Source: Bacteroidota bacterium (lineage in GTDB: Bacteria; Bacteroidota; Bacteroidia; AKYH767-A; OLB10). From it: a stretch of 64,000 bases of DNA. The notes under the pieces are model-generated. The model saw nothing but the letters and a program-made list of their open reading frames with translations, ran no database searches and was not told the DNA's origin. The stretch covers positions 67,919 through 131,918 of the forward strand of contig JADKDR010000016.1 of the NCBI GenBank assembly GCA_016714535.1, read 5' to 3'. The translations under genes and the position numbers were made by a program. This document shows positions 36,768-46,849 of the stretch, one piece after another (the first letter of the stretch is position 1; each line of letters starts with the position of its first letter).

Positions 36768-39266
36768 TTACTTTATCAAAACAAATGGAACAGACCTTTG
36801 CAGGCTGTAATTAGTTACAGTGGCTATATATTTGCCGCTAGCAACATTTTCGTTTAAAGAAAGTTGTATCTCATTGTTGCCCTTGTCAATTTTTCGATTT
36901 ACATATGCAGCGACTGTCTTGCCTTTTAGGTCAACTATTTTATAATCAATAATCATTTCTTTATCAGCATATACAGTAAGAGTTACATTAGAGTTTGTCG
37001 CGTTGGCAAAAGCACTTACTGTAAACGGATTTGTCGCCATAGAGGAAGATGGAGATAAACCTGTTGTGCTTAAACTCATATTATACATGCTTCGTCCATA
37101 CGTGGCAGCAGTGAGGCTATGGGTAGGATAATGTAGGCGTAAGTCAGTGACAGGAGCAGCGGGCAAGCCGCTACCTAAAACATTCCAATTAGACCATTGA
37201 TTGATAGCGGCATGATACACACCAACATCACTGCCAATATATATCTGGTTGAGCATCGTATCAATTATAAGCGCATTTATTGGCATATCAGGCAAGTTGC
37301 CTTGTATATCAATCCAACTGGCACCGCCATCTGTAGTGTGATAAATGTGACTCATATTATCGTGATAGCGGTAACCTGATAGCGTAACGTAGCAATCGAG
37401 TGCATTGCGCGGATCAACTGCCACCCTTGTAATCCAACGTACAGGCAGAGAATTCGAAATTTTTGTCCATGACAGGCCTCCATTAGTAGTTATATGGACA
37501 TTGCCATCATCAGTTCCTGCATATATTACATTTGGATCAGATGCCGCTACATCAAGTGTTGTAATGGTGGCATAAACAATTGGATAGGCGCTAGGTCCTA
37601 TGCCATTTGATAAATCAGGACTAATTTCAAACCAGTTGGCACCTTGGTCTAGCGATTTATACATATGGTTGGCACCTAAATACATATTCATAGGATTTCC
37701 TGGTTCGTGCATATAAGGGGTGTTCCAGTTAAATTTATGATTTGAACTTACTCCATTAGTTCCGCAACTAAGCCCACCATACTGATATTCGGCTGTCCAT
37801 ACTCCTTGTTGCGTTGGATCAACTCTTACAACAAAACCATCGCCACCCCAAATTGATGTCCAGTTATTGGTGCTGCCAGTTGGTGTCATAACAGTACCAT
37901 TGTCTTGTGTGCCACCATAATAATTGTCAGGTTGTTGTTCATCTACTTCGCATGTATAAAACTGAGTCACAGGCAACGTTTCGTTATGAGTAAAAGTTGT
38001 GCCACCATCATATGATGTATAAAGGCCTCCATCGTTACCTAGTAAAACTAAATTCGTATTTTGAGGATGAATATATACTTCGTGCTGATCCACATGTGTT
38101 TGCGAGGATGTAATATCATTCCAGGTGTTGCCACCATCAGATGTCTTCCATACATCAAAGTCAATAAGGTAAACCACATCCGGATTGAGAGGATCTATTT
38201 TAATACGTCCGTACCAATAGCAAACACTGGCAAATCCGGCATTTGATGAAACATTAATCCAACTATTTCCATTGTTAGTTGTTTTAAATATTCCGATAGG
38301 AGCACCAAAATCGTCCAGCACATAAGCATATAGAATATTTGGGTTTGATTTACTAATGTCGATTCCAATACGGCCAAGATTTCCGAATGAACCAAAGGGA
38401 TTGCTTAATTTGTTCCAGGTGGCACCACCATCAAAACTACGATATATTCCACTTTCGGGCCCGCCATAATTTCTTCGATCAGGCCTGCGTACCCTTGTCC
38501 ACATGCAAGCATAAACGGTATCAGGATGCACCGGATTAATAACAACATCAATAGCTCCGGTGCTGTCATTGAGGTATAACGACTGTGTCCAAGTTGTACC
38601 ACCATCTGCAGTTTTGTATAATCCACGTTCAGCATTGTTACCAAACAAGTCGCCCATAGTAGCGGCATATACGATGTCCTTATTCGTTGGATGAACGGCA
38701 AGCCTTCCGGTGTTTCTTGTTAACTGTAACCCTATACTTTGCCAGGTGTTTCCTGCATCGGTCGATTTGTATAAACCATCTGCATCATAGCAAAGTGAAC
38801 CTCCACCGGCATTTGCTTCTCCGGTTCCAACATACAAGGTGTTAGAGTCGGATGGTGCAATAGCCAAATCGCCTATGGACAAACTGCCCACACCGTCAAA
38901 TATGGGAGCCCAGGTGGAACCTGAATTTGTTGACTTGAATACGCCTCCACTTGCTGCACACAGGTACATCGTAGTAAGGCTTGAGGAATGCATTTCAACA
39001 TCAGTCAATCTTCCACCAATATTTACCGGTCCTGCTAAGTTCCACATTGCTGCTGATGTGCGCATTTGATTAGTTTGTAATTGTTGTTTATAGAAACTAA
39101 ACGCATTCTTGTAAGCTCCGTAATCAACCTTATTATACGGATAGGCGCGTTGGTTAATAAACCAATCCTGGTTATTAGCTTTGGGCACATGCTTGGATTG
39201 TTTAGTTGGATTAACACAGGCGGTTAATACTGGCAACAGGAAATATAGGAAAATACTTTTTTTCAT
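36768..39266 (-). CDS. Secreted BNR/sortilin-like propeller lipoprotein with T9SS-like C-terminal domain
   Basis: The start at 39266 gives MKKSIFLYFLLPVLTAC: a signal peptide with lipobox LTAC at Cys17, so a lipoprotein of 832 residues. The earlier in-frame start at 39347 would hide this. After a short linker, propeller blades follow from about 85 to 735 (FKSTNSGSTW, YKSTDAGNTW, YKTADGGTTW, YRSFDGGATW, WKTSDGGNTW, YHTTDGGASW), ending in TAATYGRSMYN. The last 80 residues have a T9SS-like form (VTLTVYADKEMIIDYKIVDLKGKTV to VPFVLIK), although the usual FPNP opening is absent. It lacks PKD and SprB domains. The promoter -7 box TATATTTG is on the minus strand at 39281-39288. Confidence 0.82.
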   Translation of the reverse strand: MKKSIFLYFLLPVLTACVNPTKQSKHVPKANNQDWFINQRAYPYNKVDYGAYKNAFSFYKQQLQTNQMRTSAAMWNLAGPVNIGGRLTDVEMHSSSLTTMYLCAASGGVFKSTNSGSTWAPIFDGVGSLSIGDLAIAPSDSNTLYVGTGEANAGGGSLCYDADGLYKSTDAGNTWQSIGLQLTRNTGRLAVHPTNKDIVYAATMGDLFGNNAERGLYKTADGGTTWTQSLYLNDSTGAIDVVINPVHPDTVYACMWTRVRRPDRRNYGGPESGIYRSFDGGATWNKLSNPFGSFGNLGRIGIDISKSNPNILYAYVLDDFGAPIGIFKTTNNGNSWINVSSNAGFASVCYWYGRIKIDPLNPDVVYLIDFDVWKTSDGGNTWNDITSSQTHVDQHEVYIHPQNTNLVLLGNDGGLYTSYDGGTTFTHNETLPVTQFYTCEVDEQQPDNYYGGTQDNGTVMTPTGSTNNWTSIWGGDGFVVRVDPTQQGVWTAEYQYGGLSCGTNGVSSNHKFNWNTPYMHEPGNPMNMYLGANHMYKSLDQGANWFEISPDLSNGIGPSAYPIVYATITTLDVAASDPNVIYAGTDDGNVHITTNGGLSWTKISNSLPVRWITRVAVDPRNALDCYVTLSGYRYHDNMSHIYHTTDGGASWIDIQGNLPDMPINALIIDTMLNQIYIGSDVGVYHAAINQWSNWNVLGSGLPAAPVTDLRLHYPTHSLTAATYGRSMYNMSLSTTGLSPSSSMATNPFTVSAFANATNSNVTLTVYADKEMIIDYKIVDLKGKTVAAYVNRKIDKGNNEIQLSLNENVASGKYIATVTNYSLQRSVPFVLIK

Positions 39267-39766
39267 GATGTGTGTTTTTGCAAATATAACTTGAATAGCA
39301 ATAATTGGTATTTTTTTGAATTGAAACTTATTACATAATAAACCCACTTGCGATCATAATTTAAAATTGGAAAGCACTTTTAAAAAACTAGGTGAGACTT
39401 GGTTTTCAAGCGTTTCCAGTTGGATCAATTATGTTAATTTTACTTACTGCTATTTTAATCGGCAGATGACAATTATTAACAATTAGTTCGTGTCTATTAG
39501 CAAGTCATATTTGTAAAGTGTACATAATCAATGTTATGTGGAGTCAAATTTACTTTTTTTTGTTTAAAAAGTCACAAAACAGTGTTGATAACTTATTTAT
39601 CCCCCAAACGTTCGCGGTAGTTTACAATCGCAAATCATGGGTTAACCTTCAAAAAGGTATCACATAGAATATTTGAGTATTTTATAAAAATTTATTACTA
39701 TAGATTTGGCCTGCCTATTCTAATGAGTTTTTCTGGTCAGTCTATCTTAACTTAATTATACTATTT
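39267..39766. promoter_or_regulatory. 500-bp divergent promoter region between the propeller lipoprotein and the giant adhesin
   Basis: On the minus strand TATATTTG (39281-39288) is a -7 box for the 36768 gene. On the plus strand TAGATTTG (39701-39708) is a -7 box about 60 bp before the adhesin ATG at 39767, with a TTTG 25 bp upstream of it (39672-39675), rather far for a -33 element. Nothing else was recognised. Confidence 0.45.
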
Positions 39767-42700
39767 ATGAAAAAATTATTTACTAAAAACGGTTTACTAT
39801 TTATTGGTATCCTTTCTATGGTATCTTTTATACCATTTAAATCACAAGCCACTCATTCTGCCGGAGCTGATATTTGGTATGAGAAGGTGGGCAACAATCA
39901 GTACAAAATTTCTGTGGCTTTCTTCCGAGATTGCCTAGGTATTTTAGAAGATAATGGTGTATTGGTTCGAGTTAAATCTGTTTCAAAGGGATTTAATCAG
40001 GAGTTTATTGCTCCCAAAAAGTCTCCTCCCAATGGAGAAATAGTTACTTTTACATGCCCTACGGGTGTTCCTACATGCCTTGGTGGCACTGCAGTAGGAA
40101 TAAGAAGATGGGTGTACGAAGTAACCGTTTCATTGCCAGATACTGCTGCCGATTGGACTTTTAGTTGGCGAGAATGTAATAGAAACAATGCCATTACTAC
40201 GGTTATTAATGCCGGAAATTTTTGTATGTATATTGAAGCTAAATTAAATAATACCATTTTTTCAAACAATAATGCACCAATCTTTACAAACCCACCTATC
40301 GCATTAGCTTGTATAGGGCAAAACTTTAACTACAATCAAGGTTCGTATGATTCAGAAGGCGACTCGCTGTTTTATGAACTTATTAATCCAAAACATACAG
40401 CGACAGCAAATGTGCCTTTAAATCCTCCTTTTACAGTTATAAGTCCAATGTCTTCGTCCACTCCATTTTCATTAAACTCTTTAACAGGCGCCCTCAATTT
40501 TACTCCAACACAAATAGAAGTAGGAATACTTGCATCGCGGGTCAAGGAGTATCGAAATGGGATATTAATAGGAAGTGTTATCAGAGATTTTCAATTTTAT
40601 ACTAGGCCTTGCCCTAACAATACTGCACCTGTTGCAAGCGGTTTTAACGGCACCAATATTTATGAAGATACTATTTGTGCCGGCACAAATGCCTGTTACT
40701 TTATGAATTCAATTGACCCGGAAGTAAATCAAAACGTGGTAATGACTTCCAATGTAACCTCAGTTATTCCTGGTTCAACTTTTACTGCTACTAACGCAAG
40801 CCGCCCGGTAGGTAATTTTTGCTGGCAAACTGATACTTCGGATGTACGTTCAACTCCTCATGTGTTTACTATCAGAGTAGTGGATGAGTTTTGCCCGGAT
40901 GCTGCCGTTCAGGATTTTACCTATGCCATTTGGGTTGAAGATGTAAAGGCCGCAATTTCTAAAACAGATGAAACTTGCAATTTGATAGATGGCACAGCTA
41001 CTGTGGTTCCAACCAATGGGTTGCCCGGATACACATATAGCTACCTATGGAGTAATGGGCAGACTAGTTCGACTGCCTCAAGCTTAGTTGGGGGCACATA
41101 TACGGTTACGGTAACATCCAATCGAGGATGTACTGTTAGCAAACAAATAGTGGTAGGCGGGCCACCGGTAACTATCAATTTAACTCCAATTGTAAAAGCA
41201 AATACAGGATGTAATGGAATTTGTAACGGAGGCATAAATATTTCACCATTAGGCGGTACACTTTACACGTATAACTGGAGCACAGGAACCACCAATACGT
41301 TCATTGCAAACCAATGTCAGGGAGTTTACACAGTATTAGTAACCGATGTAAGTGGTTGCACTGCCATCACTTCTGTCACTGTTCCCGATTCAAGTCTGGT
41401 TGTAACTTGTAACCTAGCAACAACAAATGATGATGGTTGCCAGGGTGTTTGCAATGGTACTGCAACAGCTACAGCTGTTGCTAGCTCTGCAGTTACCTAT
41501 TTGTGGAACACAGGTGCAACAACGTCCGCTATCACAGGGTTATGCGGAGGCATCTACACCGTTACGGTTACCGATACTAAAGGATGCAGCAGCACTTGTT
41601 CAGGAATCGTTTTAAATCAGAATACTTCCTTTACTGTTTCAGTTTCAAGAATAAACAACACAGGTTGCAATGGGGTTTGCAATGGTTCGCTTACAGCAAA
41701 TACACAGGGAGGAACACAGTTTACCTATAGTTGGAGCAATGGAGCTACTTCCAAAACGATTTCGGGTATTTGCACAGGCACATATACGGTTATAGTAACA
41801 GATGCAAGCGGCTGCACTGCAAGCAGTGTTCGTTCAATTATTGATGGAGGCATTACCATAACCTGCAATGCAACATCATTGCCTAATACCATCTGCAACG
41901 GAACTTGCAATGGATCGGCAGTGGTTACTGCAACTGGAGGTACTGCACTTTCGTACCTGTGGTCGAATGGGCAAACAACTGCTTCAGCCTCAGGCTTGTG
42001 TCCGCAAACATATACCATAACGGTAACGGATGTAAGCGGATGCTCTTCGTTCTGTGGGGTAGTTGTTGGCAATAACCCCGAGCCTTTTGCCATACAAACT
42101 ACTAAAACAAATGTAACATGTAATGGAGGTTCAGATGGTAGCATCACCACCAGCATCAGTGGAGGCACCGGCCCATTTTCATTGATATGGTCAAATGGAA
42201 ATACGAATTTACAGGCAACGGGATTTATAGCAGGAACATATACGGTGACCGTAACTTCAGGACTCGGCTGTACACAGACCTTATCGGTAAGCATCACACA
42301 ACCTACTAAAATAGTTGCTATGCGGGCAATTACAAAGAGTACTTGTGGCGATTGCTCGGGTAAAATTACGCTAACAGTATCCGGTGGCGTGGGACCATAT
42401 ACCTATCTATGGAGTAATGGAAAAACTACAAAAAATAATCTTAATGTATGTGCAGGCGCCTACAGTGTCACGATTACCGACTCAAGGGGATGCACCATTA
42501 ATCCTAGCTACAATGTTGGAGACTCTATTATCGCCATCACTATTTTGGGCGTTGTTATAAATAATACCGGTTGTGCCGGAGCATGTAATGGCAGTATTAA
42601 TGTTACACCATCCGGTGGAGCAGGCTTTACATATCTTTGGAATAACGGAGCCACCTCCAATCAGATTTCAGGAATCTGCGAAGGAAACTATATTGTTACC

Positions 42701-45700
42701 GTTACTAATAGTGCCGGATGTTCCAAAGAGCGTACGCTTGTAGTTGGTGGTCAAACCACTACTATTTCATGTACCACAAATGTTATAGACAATACCGGTT
42801 GTAATGGACTTTGCAATGGCTCCATTTCGGCCTTACCTGCTGGAGGTACTTCATATACCTATCAGTGGACTAATGGTCAGACCACGGCTCAACTAACTGG
42901 AATTTGCTCAGGAACGTTTACCGTAACCATTACCGATGTAACAGGTTGCACGTCTACCTGCACGGGCACGGTGGCCAATTTGGGCACGACCATAAGTTGC
43001 TCAGCTAGCGCAACTCCTAATTCTAACTGTGGCAGTGCTTGTAACGGAACTGTAACTGCAACATCAAGTGGCAGTGCTGCTGTAAGTTATTCATGGTCGA
43101 GTGGACAGACCACACAAACAGCCACAGGGTTATGTGCAGGAACATATACTGCTACAGTTACGAATGCGGCAGGTTGCACCTCAACATGCACGGCACAGGT
43201 AACCAATACCCTCGACAATATTAATGTCACGGCCACTGCAGTAAACGTTGCTTGCTTTGGCGGTTCGAATGGTGGTGCAGCAACAACTCTTACCGGAGGT
43301 ACAGCGCCTTTTAATTATCTTTGGTCTAATGGAGCTACAACTAAGGATTTAAGCGGAATAACAGCAGGAACCTATACTGTAATAGTAACATCTAATACCG
43401 GATGCACAGTAAGTGCATCCTGCAATGTTACGCAGCCAGGTCCTTTAATGGCAGTAAGCACCATGACGCAAAGCATTTGTGGAAATTGTAAAGGCAAGGT
43501 AACCCTTGCAGTAACGGGCGGTATTGCACCTTATACCTATCAATGGAGTAATGGAGCCACTACTAAAAACATTTCAAATTTATGTGCTGCATCATACACC
43601 GTAACTCTTACAGATGTCAATGGATGTGCTTCTGGAGCAGGCGCTACAGTATCTGATAGCCTCGTTCCGGTTGTCATAAATGGGTCAATTGTTAATAATA
43701 CGGGTTGCGGTAGTAGTTGCAACGGAAACATTCAACTTACAGTTAGTGGCGGTAGTACTTTTGTCTATGCATGGAGCAATGGACGTACTACCAAGAATAT
43801 TTTCAATTTATGTGCAGGAGTATATACGGTTACTGTAACAAATAATTTGGGTTGCAACGCCACTTCATCTTTCTCTGTTTCGGGCAGTTCCATTAATGTG
43901 ACATGTACTGTTAATTCAAAAAATAACACCGGTTGTAATGGAAACTGTAATGGCGAGCTAAATGCAATTCCATCCGGAGGTAGTTCGTATGCTTACTTAT
44001 GGAGCAATGGATCTACTACTAAGAAAATAACAGGATTATGTAGCGGAAACTATTCGGTTATTGTAACAGATATAAGTGGATGCAGCAATGTGTGCAGCGC
44101 AATAGTTGCCGATAGTAGCACAGCCATAAGTTGCAATGCTACTTCTACCTTAAATACAGGATGTAATGGCAACTGTAATGGAACCGCAACAGCTATTCCC
44201 GCAGGTAACGGAGCATTTACCTATGCCTGGAGCAATGGACAAACTAATGCCACGGCAACTGGCCTTTGTGGAGGAAACTATACAGTTACTGTTACTAATA
44301 CAAACGGTTGCTCATCAACTTGTAATGTAGCTGTTGTAAACCAGCCTGAGACATTTACAGTTTCAGTTAGCGGAACAAATATTTTGTGCAACGGAGGTAA
44401 TAATGGAACAGCTGCAGCCACTGTTAATGGGGGCACTGCGCCATTAACTTACGTGTGGAGTAATGGTGCTTCTATTGCAACTATAAGCAACCTAACTAAA
44501 GGAACATATACGGTAACAGTAACGTCTGCAATTGGATGTACCGCAACTGCTTCGGTTGTGCTAACACAGCCTACAGCACTTTCAATTACTAAGTCAACTG
44601 TTAAATCTTTCTGTAATAATTGTGCGGGTAAGGTCAGCATTACTGTGACAGGCGGTAAATCTCCATATACTTACAGTTGGAGCAATGGAGCTACTACCAA
44701 GAATTTAGCAACGGTGTGTTCAGGTACGTATACTGTAATAGTTACCGATGCTAACCAATGCACCCTGACTACCTCGGCTTTTGTGGCTGATAGTGCGGTA
44801 AATATTAACATTACGGGTACACCAGTCAATAATACAGCCTGTAATAATGGTTGTAATGGCAGTATTAGCATGAATGCAACCGGTGGCAACACCTTTACCT
44901 ACAGTTGGAGCAATGGCAGCACCACCAAAAATCAATCAGGTTTATGTGCAGGCAACTATACTGTAACCGTAATCAATAACTTCGGATGTACAGCAACCAA
45001 GTCATTTAGTGTAGGTGGGCAAACTACCAATATCACATGCTCCCTTACTTTTGTAAATAATGTTAGTTGTGGCACAGGGTGTTTTGGTTCAGCAACAGCC
45101 ATACCATCAGGTGGCAGTAGCTACACGTATATATGGAGCAACGGCAAAACCACAGCTTCGCTCACCAAGTTGTGTGAAGGAACTTATACGGTAACTGTTA
45201 CAGATATTTCGGGATGTACCATTACCGCAAGCGTGGTTTTACTAAAATTTGATCTTAACTTACAGTCAACCGTTACTAAAACGGATAATACATTCTGCCA
45301 GCAAGGACAATGCACAGGAACAGCTACCGTTACACCAACAGGTGGATCGATCTATATTTATCAATGGAATACCGTGCCGATACAAACTACCCAAACAGCA
45401 ACCGGATTATGCGGGGGCACCTATCTGTCGAAGGTAACAGATTCTATAACGGGTTGTATCGTGCAGAAGTCGATTACAATAACCAATGTAAACATTGGTT
45501 TTGCGCTAGCCATTGCACAAACATCAGCTATTAAATGTGCCGGAGGCACGGGAGCATTATCAGCAAACCCTACTGGTGGAAGCTCGCCTTTTGGTTATTT
45601 ATGGAGCAATGGAAAAACGACAAAGAGTGTGGCAGGACTTCTGACGGGTTCGTATACTGTTACGGTTACTGCTGCCAATGGATGTACTAATCAGGCTAAC

Positions 45701-46792
45701 TTCACCCTTACTGAACCCGTTGCGTTAAGTTGCAATGCCACGGCAACTGCAAATACCTGCGCCAATCCGTGCAACGGTTCCATTAGCATTGCTGGTGCCG
45801 GAGGCACAGGAAGCTATCAGTACAACTTTGGAAATGGTTTTGGAACATCAGCTACTGCAACAAGTTTGTGTGCTGCAACGTATACGGTTACTGTTAAAGA
45901 TGCCAACAACTGCTCAACTACCTGCAGTGGAATAGTGAATAATAATTTGCCGGTTTGTACTCCGTTAATGACCGGAACTGTTACCAATTATCGTACATCC
46001 GGACAACCTACTAATTTTCCACGCACGTATTTTGAAAATAATTTTACTCTTGTTTATCCAAATGGCTTGCTGATTCAGTCAGGTGGATGTCTGGGAGCTA
46101 AATCTATTACCTTGACAGATGTAGCAAGTGTTAAAGCCGTAATGCAGGCTACCGGCAGCCCGGCAGTGCTTACTTCCAATTTTGTTAATCCATCATTGAA
46201 TGATTTAAATAATACGTTGGCTGCGCAGATTGCTGCTCTTAAATTAAATATTGATTTTGATAGTAGTGATCCAAACTTCGCTCCGGCAAGCACGGTTTAT
46301 TTGTATCAAATGCTCATAGACTCAGGACCTATGACCGGACTTACTGTACAGCAATTGTATAACCAAGCTGTGAGCGTATTGTCGGGTTGCAGTAGCAGCT
46401 ACACGCCAACCGTCATGCGCAATTATTGTTTGCAAGTAAACAACTCCTGGAGTTTAGGAACAAAAAGAAACAATGTTCTCAAGTGCCCTACTGATCCATG
46501 TGCATTAAAGTTTGCAGAGTATACCTACAATTCAAACGACCTGTTGCAGTATTCTGTATTTCCAAATCCAACCATCAATGCTGCCAATCTGGTATTTTTA
46601 GCTTCGATAATAGCTGATTATTCAATAGAGGTTTACGATACGAAGGGTAGGTTAATTTCGAACCTGAAAGGCGTTGCTTATGAAGGTATCAATCGGATTT
46701 TAATTCCTATGGAGAATTATACAAGAGGAATTTACATGGTTAATTTCAAGTATAGTGGAGAAACCCGTAGTACTAGATTAATTAAGGAATAA
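39767..46792 (+). CDS. Giant SprB-repeat T9SS surface adhesin (2341 residues)
   Basis: A secreted surface protein. A signal peptide (to about 29) is followed by a Cys-rich N-terminal domain (THSAGADIWYEKVGNNQY, FFRDCLG, SWRECNRNN) shared with the 14860 protein and an Ig-like region. From about residue 400 to 2060 there are 22 SprB-type repeats by eye, each of about 75 residues, with Y-x-W-S-N-G-x-T-T, G-T-Y-T-V-T-V-T-D and closing G-C, and most with a paired N-x-C-N-G-x-C-N-G opening. From unit 6 they form a five-unit super-repeat. A non-repetitive segment (about 2065-2270) and a T9SS type A-like sorting domain (VFPNPTINAANLVF to STRLIKE) close it. SprB in Flavobacterium moves along the cell as a gliding adhesin; here adhesion is inferred. 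A terminator follows at 46817. Confidence 0.9.
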   Translation: MKKLFTKNGLLFIGILSMVSFIPFKSQATHSAGADIWYEKVGNNQYKISVAFFRDCLGILEDNGVLVRVKSVSKGFNQEFIAPKKSPPNGEIVTFTCPTGVPTCLGGTAVGIRRWVYEVTVSLPDTAADWTFSWRECNRNNAITTVINAGNFCMYIEAKLNNTIFSNNNAPIFTNPPIALACIGQNFNYNQGSYDSEGDSLFYELINPKHTATANVPLNPPFTVISPMSSSTPFSLNSLTGALNFTPTQIEVGILASRVKEYRNGILIGSVIRDFQFYTRPCPNNTAPVASGFNGTNIYEDTICAGTNACYFMNSIDPEVNQNVVMTSNVTSVIPGSTFTATNASRPVGNFCWQTDTSDVRSTPHVFTIRVVDEFCPDAAVQDFTYAIWVEDVKAAISKTDETCNLIDGTATVVPTNGLPGYTYSYLWSNGQTSSTASSLVGGTYTVTVTSNRGCTVSKQIVVGGPPVTINLTPIVKANTGCNGICNGGINISPLGGTLYTYNWSTGTTNTFIANQCQGVYTVLVTDVSGCTAITSVTVPDSSLVVTCNLATTNDDGCQGVCNGTATATAVASSAVTYLWNTGATTSAITGLCGGIYTVTVTDTKGCSSTCSGIVLNQNTSFTVSVSRINNTGCNGVCNGSLTANTQGGTQFTYSWSNGATSKTISGICTGTYTVIVTDASGCTASSVRSIIDGGITITCNATSLPNTICNGTCNGSAVVTATGGTALSYLWSNGQTTASASGLCPQTYTITVTDVSGCSSFCGVVVGNNPEPFAIQTTKTNVTCNGGSDGSITTSISGGTGPFSLIWSNGNTNLQATGFIAGTYTVTVTSGLGCTQTLSVSITQPTKIVAMRAITKSTCGDCSGKITLTVSGGVGPYTYLWSNGKTTKNNLNVCAGAYSVTITDSRGCTINPSYNVGDSIIAITILGVVINNTGCAGACNGSINVTPSGGAGFTYLWNNGATSNQISGICEGNYIVTVTNSAGCSKERTLVVGGQTTTISCTTNVIDNTGCNGLCNGSISALPAGGTSYTYQWTNGQTTAQLTGICSGTFTVTITDVTGCTSTCTGTVANLGTTISCSASATPNSNCGSACNGTVTATSSGSAAVSYSWSSGQTTQTATGLCAGTYTATVTNAAGCTSTCTAQVTNTLDNINVTATAVNVACFGGSNGGAATTLTGGTAPFNYLWSNGATTKDLSGITAGTYTVIVTSNTGCTVSASCNVTQPGPLMAVSTMTQSICGNCKGKVTLAVTGGIAPYTYQWSNGATTKNISNLCAASYTVTLTDVNGCASGAGATVSDSLVPVVINGSIVNNTGCGSSCNGNIQLTVSGGSTFVYAWSNGRTTKNIFNLCAGVYTVTVTNNLGCNATSSFSVSGSSINVTCTVNSKNNTGCNGNCNGELNAIPSGGSSYAYLWSNGSTTKKITGLCSGNYSVIVTDISGCSNVCSAIVADSSTAISCNATSTLNTGCNGNCNGTATAIPAGNGAFTYAWSNGQTNATATGLCGGNYTVTVTNTNGCSSTCNVAVVNQPETFTVSVSGTNILCNGGNNGTAAATVNGGTAPLTYVWSNGASIATISNLTKGTYTVTVTSAIGCTATASVVLTQPTALSITKSTVKSFCNNCAGKVSITVTGGKSPYTYSWSNGATTKNLATVCSGTYTVIVTDANQCTLTTSAFVADSAVNINITGTPVNNTACNNGCNGSISMNATGGNTFTYSWSNGSTTKNQSGLCAGNYTVTVINNFGCTATKSFSVGGQTTNITCSLTFVNNVSCGTGCFGSATAIPSGGSSYTYIWSNGKTTASLTKLCEGTYTVTVTDISGCTITASVVLLKFDLNLQSTVTKTDNTFCQQGQCTGTATVTPTGGSIYIYQWNTVPIQTTQTATGLCGGTYLSKVTDSITGCIVQKSITITNVNIGFALAIAQTSAIKCAGGTGALSANPTGGSSPFGYLWSNGKTTKSVAGLLTGSYTVTVTAANGCTNQANFTLTEPVALSCNATATANTCANPCNGSISIAGAGGTGSYQYNFGNGFGTSATATSLCAATYTVTVKDANNCSTTCSGIVNNNLPVCTPLMTGTVTNYRTSGQPTNFPRTYFENNFTLVYPNGLLIQSGGCLGAKSITLTDVASVKAVMQATGSPAVLTSNFVNPSLNDLNNTLAAQIAALKLNIDFDSSDPNFAPASTVYLYQMLIDSGPMTGLTVQQLYNQAVSVLSGCSSSYTPTVMRNYCLQVNNSWSLGTKRNNVLKCPTDPCALKFAEYTYNSNDLLQYSVFPNPTINAANLVFLASIIADYSIEVYDTKGRLISNLKGVAYEGINRILIPMENYTRGIYMVNFKYSGETRSTRLIKE
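42119..45535 (+). repeat. Higher-order repeat: five-SprB-unit cassette, period 1134-1149 bp, inside the adhesin
   Basis: Units of the CNGG type (no second Cys pair) start at 42119, 43253, 44387 and 45536, taking their first Cys codon: spacings 1134, 1134 and 1149 bp (378, 378 and 383 codons). Each is followed by a CGDCSGK-type unit, then three NTGCNG-CNG-type units. The order holds for units 6-10, 11-15 and 16-20, with a partial fourth cassette. The pattern indicates duplication of a whole five-unit block. Confidence 0.8.
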
Positions 46793-46816
46793 GCATTAAG
46801 CGTAATAGAATATTTA

Positions 46817-46849
46817 AGGGCAAGTTAGAAGTGACTTGCCCTTTTTTTT
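46817..46849 (+). terminator. Rho-independent terminator after the giant adhesin
   Basis: AGGGCAAGT (46817-46825) pairs with ACTTGCCCT (46834-46842), followed by a T run to 46849. It is 24 bp after the stop and adjoins the end of the convergent trmB gene (46848). Confidence 0.9.

Noticed and set aside
41725..42297. 190-residue minus-strand frame within the giant adhesin
   Set aside because: Its repeated VTVYVP segments are antisense images of the GTYTVTVT repeats; no start signals.
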